The notes under the pieces: model-generated
Database searches by the model: none
What the model was told of the DNA's origin: nothing
What the model saw: only the letters and a program-made list of their open reading frames with translations
Translations under genes and position numbers: made by a program
Shown: positions 59,163 through 64,000 of the stretch, piece by piece
Numbering within the stretch: position 1 is the first letter of the stretch
Layout of the letters: each line of letters begins with the position of its first letter
Assembly (NCBI RefSeq): GCF_017676385.1
Contig: NZ_JAFFZN010000037.1
Coordinates: forward strand, 1-64,000
Length of the DNA stretch: 64,000 nt
Direction of reading: 5' to 3'
From: Streptomyces spirodelae
GTDB taxonomy: Bacteria; Actinomycetota; Actinomycetes; Streptomycetales; Streptomycetaceae

Positions 59163-59215
59163 GAGGCGGCCGGCAGGTGGCGCCACGCCCGGTGAGAGGC
59201 GGCCGGCAGGTGGCG
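59159..59215 (+). repeat. 24-bp direct repeat across the YdbT-like stop codon
   Basis: Two identical 24-bp copies (59159-59182 and 59192-59215, period 33). The first contains the TGA at 59160-59162; the second lies in the folP upstream region. Confidence 0.95.
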
Positions 59216-59241
59216 GTCCCGCCGTGCGGAGGGGCGGCGCC

Positions 59242-59247
59242 TACCCT
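59242..59247 (+). promoter_or_regulatory. Candidate -10 box of a leaderless folP promoter
   Basis: TACCCT ends 6 nt before the ATG at 59254. Confidence 0.4.
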
Positions 59248-59253
59248 GGGCGC

Positions 59254-60234
59254 ATGGGTGCGAGAACGCGTGGCCGCGTGGACGGCCTCCCCGAGTGGGA
59301 CCGCTGCGCTGTAATGGGTGTGGTCAATGTGACCCCCGACTCGTTCTCGGACGGGGGGCAGTGGTTCGACACCGAAGCCGCGATCAAGCACGGGCTCGAC
59401 CTGGTGGCACAGGGCGCCGACCTCGTGGACGTCGGCGGCGAGTCCACCCGCCCCGGCGCCGCCCGGGTCAGCGAGGAGGAGGAGCTCCGCCGTGTCCTGC
59501 CCGTCGTACGCGGACTGGCCGGTGAGGGTGTCGTCGTCAGCGTCGACACGATGCGCGCCTCCGTCGCCGCGGAGGCCGTGGCCGCGGGCGCCGTCCTGGT
59601 CAACGACGTCAGCGGCGGCCAGGCCGACCCCCAGATGGTGCCCGCCGTCGCCGAAGCGGGCGTCCCGTTCGTGGTGATGCACTGGCGGGGCCAGAGCATC
59701 GACATGAACAACCGCGCGGTCTACACCGACGTCGTCGGCGAAGTCCTCGCCGAGCTCACCGAGTCGGTACAGCGCGCCATCGCGGGCGGCATCGACCCGG
59801 CCCGCGTCGTGGTCGACCCGGGCCTGGGCTTCGCCAAGCGCGCCGAGCACGATCTCGCCCTCGTCGCCGCGCTGTCCCGGCTACGCGCCGAACTGGACCA
59901 CCCGATGCTGGTCGCCGCCTCCCGCAAACGGTTCCTGGGCCGGGTGCTGGCCGACGAGAAGGGCGCACCTCCGCCGCCGGCCCGCGAGCGCGACGCCGCT
60001 ACGGCGGCCGTGACCACGCTGGCGGCCGGCGAGGGCGCCTGGGCCGTGCGCGTCCACGAGGTACGGGCCAGCGCGGACGCCGTCCGCGTCGTCCGGGCCG
60101 TGCAGTCGGCGGCCGCAGCCCAGCTGCCGCAACGCCAGCAGGAACCGACGGACCGCACAGACCACCCGGACCACACCGGCCAGAGCAATCACCCGAACCA
60201 CCCGGACCAGACAGGGACAGGGGCAGCGACGTGA
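59254..60234 (+). CDS. folP: Dihydropteroate synthase
   Basis: A 326-residue FolP, which joins 4-aminobenzoate to dihydropterin pyrophosphate in folate synthesis; it is the sulfonamide target. Pterin-binding signature 1 MGVVNVTPDSFSDGG is at about residues 21-35 and signature 2 DVGGESTRPGA at about 59-69. The later VVDPGLGFAKRAEHD and AASRKRFLGRVL loops are intact. The last ~35 residues are an unusual His/Pro/Asp/Gln-rich tail (DHPDHTGQSNHPNHPDQ) that is not part of the barrel. The NTF2-like gene overlaps its stop by 4 bp. Leaderless start from the TACCCT box. Confidence 0.95.
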   Translation: MGARTRGRVDGLPEWDRCAVMGVVNVTPDSFSDGGQWFDTEAAIKHGLDLVAQGADLVDVGGESTRPGAARVSEEEELRRVLPVVRGLAGEGVVVSVDTMRASVAAEAVAAGAVLVNDVSGGQADPQMVPAVAEAGVPFVVMHWRGQSIDMNNRAVYTDVVGEVLAELTESVQRAIAGGIDPARVVVDPGLGFAKRAEHDLALVAALSRLRAELDHPMLVAASRKRFLGRVLADEKGAPPPPARERDAATAAVTTLAAGEGAWAVRVHEVRASADAVRVVRAVQSAAAAQLPQRQQEPTDRTDHPDHTGQSNHPNHPDQTGTGAAT

Positions 60235-60767
60235 GCGGCGCCCGTACGGACATCGAGGCGGTCGAGGCCGCCAACACAGCGCTCTACGACGCGGTGGAGC
60301 GGGGCGACATCGAAGCCCTCTCCCGGATGTGGCTGGGCGAGGACGCCGAGGACCCGGCCGACCCCGAGGGCGGCGAGGGCGAGCACGGCGTCCGCGTCGT
60401 CCACCCCGGCTGGCCGGTGCTCACCGGGCGGAGCGAAGTCCTCCGCTCCTACGCCCTGATCATGGCCAACACCGAATACGTCCAGTTCTTCCTGACCGAC
60501 GTCGAGATCTCCGTGCTGGGCGACACCGCGCTGGTGAGCTGCACCGAGAACATCCTCAGCGGCGGCCCCGCCGAGGAGGACGGCTCCGCCGGACCGCTGG
60601 TCGGCGGGCTGGTGGTGGCCACCAACCTCTTCCGCCGCACCGAGAGCGGCGAGTGGAAGCTGTGGTCGCACCACGGCTCCCCTGTGCTCGTCGAACGGGA
60701 CGACGAGGACGGGGAAGGGCCCGGCGAGGGCGAAGGGGACCTGGGCCAGGGCGACATCGAGCTGTAG
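60231..60767 (+). CDS. NTF2-like (nuclear transport factor 2 fold) protein
   Basis: A 178-residue SnoaL/NTF2-like protein: AVEAANTALYDAVERGDIEALSRMWL opens the cone fold, followed by HPGWPVLTGRSEVLRSYALI, then strands with LGDTALVSCTENIL and TNLFRRTESGEWKLWSHHGSP. The fold serves many enzymes and binding proteins, so function is not set. Its place between folP and folB, overlapping folP, is the normal actinobacterial arrangement and hints at a folate-related task. The Asp/Glu/Gly-rich C-terminus is disordered. Confidence 0.88.
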   Translation: MSGARTDIEAVEAANTALYDAVERGDIEALSRMWLGEDAEDPADPEGGEGEHGVRVVHPGWPVLTGRSEVLRSYALIMANTEYVQFFLTDVEISVLGDTALVSCTENILSGGPAEEDGSAGPLVGGLVVATNLFRRTESGEWKLWSHHGSPVLVERDDEDGEGPGEGEGDLGQGDIEL

Positions 60768-60905
60768 CGCCCGTCAGGGCCCGTCGGAACCCCCATCGCC
60801 CCCACACCACCCGATCCGGGAGGGAGCCGGGAATGCGCGAGTGACCCAGCGCGCTGTGGGGTAGGCGGCGGCGCGAGCCACCGAGCACGCGGGTAGATTC
60901 GATCC

Positions 60906-60926
60906 GGTGCCGCGACCAGCGGCACC
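60906..60926 (+). promoter_or_regulatory. Hairpin in the folB upstream region
   Basis: GGTGCCGC (60906-60913) and GCGGCACC (60919-60926) form a perfect 8-bp stem with a 5-nt loop, 29 bp above the folB start. A TAGATT hexamer (60894-60899) lies just before it and could be a -10 box, which would put the hairpin at the 5' end of the mRNA. Confidence 0.45.
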
Positions 60927-60955
60927 GTGTCCGTACGACCGACGGGAGTGATGGC

Positions 60956-61315
60956 GTGGATCGCGTCGCACTGCGCGGCCTCGCAGCGCGTGGGCATCAC
61001 GGGGTGTTCGCGAGGGAACGCGAGGAAGGGCAGACCTTCGTCGTGGACCTCGACATGGGCCTCGACGCGCGCCCGGCCGCCGAAGGCGACGACCTGTCCC
61101 GTACGGTCCATTACGGCGTCGTCGCGGAGGAGGTCGTCGCGGTCGTCGAGGGCGAGCCGGTCGACCTGATCGAGACGCTCGCCCAGCGGATCGCCGACAC
61201 CTGCCTGCGACACGAGGCCGTGCGCGAGGTCGAGGTGGTCGTCCACAAGCCGGACGCGCCGATCGCCGTCCCCTTCGAAGACGTGACCATCACTATCAAG
61301 CGGAGCCGCGCATGA
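60956..61315 (+). CDS. folB: Dihydroneopterin aldolase
   Basis: A 119-residue FolB, which cleaves dihydroneopterin to 6-hydroxymethyl-dihydropterin and glycolaldehyde. The family pattern VALRGLAARGHHGVFARERE opens the protein; the catalytic Glu is in VFAREREEGQTFVVDLDM, a Tyr in HYGVVAEEV, and the Lys in VVHKPDAPI near the C-terminus. GTG start at 60956 with GGGAG upstream. The folK start overlaps its stop by 4 bp, so the next pathway enzyme is cotranslated. Confidence 0.96.
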   Translation: MDRVALRGLAARGHHGVFAREREEGQTFVVDLDMGLDARPAAEGDDLSRTVHYGVVAEEVVAVVEGEPVDLIETLAQRIADTCLRHEAVREVEVVVHKPDAPIAVPFEDVTITIKRSRA

Positions 61316-61908
61316 CGCCGAACAGTGACCCGACCGTACAGCCGGTGCCCGCCTCCGTCGTGCAGCAGGTGGACGCGGCGGACACGACCCTGCACAACCC
61401 CAAGACCGCCGTCCTGTCCATTGGCAGCAACCTCGGCAACCGGCTGGAGTCGCTGCAGAGCGCCGTCGACGCACTCGCGGACACCCCCGGGCTGAAGGTC
61501 AAGGCAGTCTCGCCCGTCTACGAGACCGAGCCATGGGGCGTCGAGAAGGGCAGCCAGCCCTCCTACTTCAACGCGGTCGTCGTCGTACGCACCACCCTGC
61601 CGCCCGGCTCCCTGCTGGAGCGCGGCCACGCCATCGAGGAAGCGCTGGAGCGGGTGCGCGAGGAGCGCTGGGGGCCGCGCCCCATCGACGTGGACATCGT
61701 CGCCTACCAGGGCGTCCGCTCCGACGACCCCCACCTCACCCTGCCCCATCCCCGGGCACACGAGCGGGCCTTCGTCCTCGTGCCGTGGCACGACGTGGAC
61801 CCCGGCGCCGAGGTACCCGGCCACGGCCGCGTCGAGGAACTGCTCGCCGAACTCGGCACCGAGGGCATCACCGCCCGCCCTGACCTGGAACTGATACTGC
61901 ACGCCTGA
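61312..61908 (+). CDS. folK: 2-amino-4-hydroxy-6-hydroxymethyldihydropteridine pyrophosphokinase
   Basis: A 198-residue FolK, which pyrophosphorylates hydroxymethyl-dihydropterin to make the FolP substrate. The opening VLSIGSNLGNRLESLQ and the signature WGPRPIDVDIVAY (metal-binding Asp pair) are intact, followed by LPHPRAHERAFVLVPW. An extra ~30-residue N-terminal segment precedes the usual start and probably is disordered. It overlaps folB and is followed 54 bp later by a DUF3180 gene. Confidence 0.96.
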   Translation: MTPNSDPTVQPVPASVVQQVDAADTTLHNPKTAVLSIGSNLGNRLESLQSAVDALADTPGLKVKAVSPVYETEPWGVEKGSQPSYFNAVVVVRTTLPPGSLLERGHAIEEALERVREERWGPRPIDVDIVAYQGVRSDDPHLTLPHPRAHERAFVLVPWHDVDPGAEVPGHGRVEELLAELGTEGITARPDLELILHA

Positions 61909-61962
61909 GCGTTGGCAGCCCGTACGCCCCTTCCTCCCCGGCGCCCACAAGGTGGAAGCTCG

Positions 61963-62451
61963 ATGAACCAACTCCGTATCCGCACCCTGGCGGCGCTCTT
62001 CGTCCTCGCCGGGGTACTCGCGTGGGGCGGAGCGCGGCTGTGGGACGCACTGGGCACGCTGCCGAGCGTCCCGTTCGCCGCACCCATCGTGCTCGGCGCC
62101 ATCGCCGCCATCCTGCTGGCCACGGCACTGTCGCTGCGCGCCCGGCTGAAGGCCCAGCGCGAGCGCGAGCCGGAAGCCCAGGGTGTGGACCCGATGATGG
62201 CAGCCCGCGCCGTCCTCTTCGGCCAGGCCAGCGCCCTGGTCGCCGCGCTGGTCTCCGGCGTGTACGGCGGCACGGGCCTGTTCCTGATCACCGAACGCGC
62301 CGATGTCCCGGCCCGCGCCGCCCAGGCCCTCTACGCGGGACTGTCCGTAGTGGCGGGCATCGCCGTGATAGCGGCAGCCGTCCTCCTGGAACGCATCTGC
62401 CGCCTCCCCGAGGACGACGACGAGAACCATCCCCCGACCCCCACCGCCTAG
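61963..62451 (+). CDS. DUF3180 family membrane protein
   Basis: A 162-residue protein with four membrane helices (about residues 6-26, 36-54, 84-108 and 120-142) and a short acidic tail. It matches DUF3180, an actinobacterial family almost always found just after folK; function unknown. The ATG at 61963 has GGTGGAAG upstream, and the MNQLRIRTL start suits the family. It is convergent with folE across about 100 bp. Confidence 0.88.
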   Translation: MNQLRIRTLAALFVLAGVLAWGGARLWDALGTLPSVPFAAPIVLGAIAAILLATALSLRARLKAQREREPEAQGVDPMMAARAVLFGQASALVAALVSGVYGGTGLFLITERADVPARAAQALYAGLSVVAGIAVIAAAVLLERICRLPEDDDENHPPTPTA

Positions 62452-62516
62452 CCCGCACGGCACAGCTGCCCGTTCGCCGGAAAGTGCCGGTGCGGCGCTA
62501 CTGACACAGCCCGGCC

Positions 62517-62566
62517 GGGCGCACGCTCACATGGCCAGTACCGGGCGCAGGCTCACTTGGCCAGTA
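62517..62566. repeat. 26-bp period duplication across the folE stop codon
   Basis: Two 24-bp copies (62517-62540 and 62543-62566) match at 22 of 24 positions. The second includes the folE stop (62553-62555) and its last codons; the first is a duplicate in the intergenic region. Confidence 0.9.
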
Positions 62567-63158
62567 TCAGGCTCATCGCCTCGGCCCGGGTGGTCGCGTC
62601 GCGGAGCTGCCCGCGGACGGCGGAGGTCGTCGTCTGGGCACCGGGCTTGCGGACACCCCGCACCGACATGCACATGTGTTCGCATTCAATGACCACGATG
62701 ACGCCTCGCGGCTCCAGGATGCGCATCAGCGAGTCCGCGATCTGGGTGGTCAGGCGCTCCTGCACCTGGGGGCGGCGGGCGAACACCTCGACCAGTCGGG
62801 CCAGCTTGGACAGGCCCGTGATCTTGCCGCTGGCCGAGGGGATGTATCCGACGTGCGCCACCCCGTGGAACGGCAGCAGGTGATGCTCGCACTGGCTGAC
62901 CACCTCGATGTCCTTCACCAGGACCATCTCGTCGTGCCCCAGGTCGAACGTCGTCGTCAGCACGTCCTCCGGGCGCTGGTGCAGCCCGGCGAACATCTCC
63001 CGGTAGGCGCGGGCCACCCGTGCCGGGGTTTCCAGGAGGCCCTCGCGGTCCGGGTCCTCGCCTACGGCGATCAGAAGCTCGCGGATGGCGTTCTCGGCGC
63101 GCTTCTCGTCGAACGTGCCTATCGGGCTCTCCCCGTCCAGGGTCACCGGGTCGGTCAT
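62553..63158 (-). CDS. folE: GTP cyclohydrolase I
   Basis: A 201-residue FolE, which converts GTP to dihydroneopterin triphosphate, the entry to folate synthesis. The zinc site is SQCEHHLLPFHG together with the second Cys in ECEHMCMSVRG. The LLETPARVARAYREM and GLSKLARLVEVFARRPQVQE motifs are standard. ATG at 63158 (MTDPVTLDG) gives the usual ~200 residues; upstream sequence is not conserved-looking. It follows ftsH on the same strand beyond a terminator and is convergent with the folK side of the cluster. Confidence 0.97.
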   Translation of the reverse strand: MTDPVTLDGESPIGTFDEKRAENAIRELLIAVGEDPDREGLLETPARVARAYREMFAGLHQRPEDVLTTTFDLGHDEMVLVKDIEVVSQCEHHLLPFHGVAHVGYIPSASGKITGLSKLARLVEVFARRPQVQERLTTQIADSLMRILEPRGVIVVIECEHMCMSVRGVRKPGAQTTTSAVRGQLRDATTRAEAMSLILAK

Positions 63159-63242
63159 CTGGTCCTCGTTCCTTGACTTGCACAGCCGTCGATCCCGCGC
63201 ACGGTGTGTGACTGGCTCGGCGCTGTCGCGTACACAGCGGAA

Positions 63243-63279
63243 AGCCGCGCCCCTCGAAGGTAACCCGAGGGGCGCGGCT
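63243..63279 (-). terminator. Terminator downstream of ftsH
   Basis: A perfect 14-bp stem, AGCCGCGCCCCTCG (63243-63256) facing CGAGGGGCGCGGCT (63266-63279), with a 9-nt loop, 40 bp after the ftsH stop. Confidence 0.85.
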
Positions 63280-63318
63280 GACATTCCGCAGCGGGGGGCC
63301 TACCCCGCTGACCTGCGG

Positions 63319-64000
63319 TTATCCGTTGTCCGGGTCCGCGGGCTCGACGATGGCGTCCGAGTCGCGGGGTCCGATCTCCTTGCCCAGGTTCGTGTTGGAA
63401 CTGCCGTTGGTCAGCGCCGCGGGCGGGGCCGAGACCGGTGGCCGGGTGGAGGGGGTGCGCCGCGAGGAACCGGTCCAGGCGGGGCGCGGGGGACGCTTGA
63501 CGACGGGGCGGAAGATCTCGGCGATCTCCTCCTTGTTCAGCGTCTCCTTCTCCAGCAGGGCCAGGACGAGGTTGTCGAGGACGTCGCGGTTCTCCACCAG
63601 GATTTCCCAGGCTTCGTTGTGCGCCGTCTCGATCAGCTTCTTGACCTCCTCGTCCACCAGCCCGGCGACCTCCTCGGAGTAGTCACGCTGGTGGGCCATC
63701 TCCTTGCCCAGGAAGGGCTCGGACTGGTCGGAGCCGAACTTGATGGCGCCCAGCCGCTCGGTCATGCCGTACTGGGTGACCATCGCGCGTGCTGTTGCCG
63801 TCGCCTTCTCGATGTCGTTGGCGGCGCCCGTGGTCGGGTCGTGGAAGACCAGTTCCTCGGCCGCCCGGCCGCCCATCATGTAGGCGAGCTGGTCGAGCAT
63901 CTCGTTGCGCGTGGTGGAGTACTTGTCCTCGTCGGGCAGCACCATGGTGTAGCCGAGCGCACGGCCTCTGGAGAGGATGGTGATCTTGTGGACCGGGTCG
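63319..64000 (-). CDS. ftsH: ATP-dependent zinc metalloprotease FtsH (C-terminal part, cut by window edge)
   Basis: The last ~226 residues of FtsH, a membrane AAA+ protease that degrades unstable and misfolded membrane proteins. The frame enters from the window edge and reads HKITILSRGRALGYTMVLP, the conserved start of the peptidase second half. It continues through AYMMGGRAAEELVF with the third zinc-ligand region and the helical end (LNKEEIAEIFRPV), then a Pro/Ser/Thr-rich tail of about 60 residues. The AAA module and HEXXH site lie beyond base 64000. The stop at 63319 is followed by a clear terminator. Confidence 0.95.
   Translation of the reverse strand, partial: DPVHKITILSRGRALGYTMVLPDEDKYSTTRNEMLDQLAYMMGGRAAEELVFHDPTTGAANDIEKATATARAMVTQYGMTERLGAIKFGSDQSEPFLGKEMAHQRDYSEEVAGLVDEEVKKLIETAHNEAWEILVENRDVLDNLVLALLEKETLNKEEIAEIFRPVVKRPPRPAWTGSSRRTPSTRPPVSAPPAALTNGSSNTNLGKEIGPRDSDAIVEPADPDNG

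Overview
This is a 64 kb stretch of chromosome from a high-GC actinomycete, almost certainly a Streptomyces or close relative. The codon third positions are G/C almost throughout. Leaderless genes with a TANNNT -10 box are common, and the gene content (disA, radA, ilvD, clpC, lsr2, a stand-alone nuoD, MmyB-type regulators, DUF5937 and DUF2520 proteins, folP-folB-folK-folE-ftsH) is the conserved core neighbourhood of that genus. I see no rRNA, tRNA, CRISPR array, insertion sequence or prophage. About 60 protein genes cover roughly 90 % of the window.

1-10.9 kb is mostly regulation and membrane traffic: a histidine kinase with an unusual C-terminal membrane tail, a DedA protein, proC, an ABC-2 efflux pair behind a promoter/operator that overlaps the start codon, an MmyB-type regulator divergent from an SDR-tautomerase pair, and an MMPL transporter with an HTH regulator. 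11-26.6 kb holds ilvD, a sugar isomerase/TetR pair, a Ppx/GppA phosphatase, a fused sigma-like/anti-sigma-like membrane protein, radA, disA (c-di-AMP synthase), mutY, a DHA2 efflux pump with its divergent TetR regulator, and an M23 peptidase.

27.7-33.6 kb carries the most striking content: two tandem paralogous NACHT (STAND) NTPases of 1063 and 860 residues. They share a helical N-terminal module and NACHT core but differ at the C-terminus. The first ends in about nine leucine-rich repeats, giving a bacterial NLR-like architecture; the second keeps about two. I regard this pair as the best candidate for an uncharacterised sensing or immune system here.

33.6-40.7 kb contains clpC, lsr2, an ArgA-type acetyltransferase, an orphan BlaI regulator, a 56-residue membrane protein and a secreted protein. 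40.7-46.2 kb is a tight minus-strand operon for CoA and NAD synthesis (DUF2520 protein, panC, nadB, nadC, coaX), every junction overlapping. 46.3-55.9 kb has an ArsR/DUF5937 regulator with two 17-bp palindromic operators, a NarL-type two-component system, a MidA methyltransferase and a glycine betaine/choline-type ABC importer whose ATPase is divergent from its permeases and binding protein. 56-64 kb has nuoD2, two PH-domain membrane proteins and the folate cluster, ending inside ftsH.

Two patterns recur over the window. At least nine genes appear leaderless, with a -10 hexamer 6-7 nt before the start codon. Five genes carry short tandem duplications that include their own stop codon. All functional calls come from motif reading without database searches.
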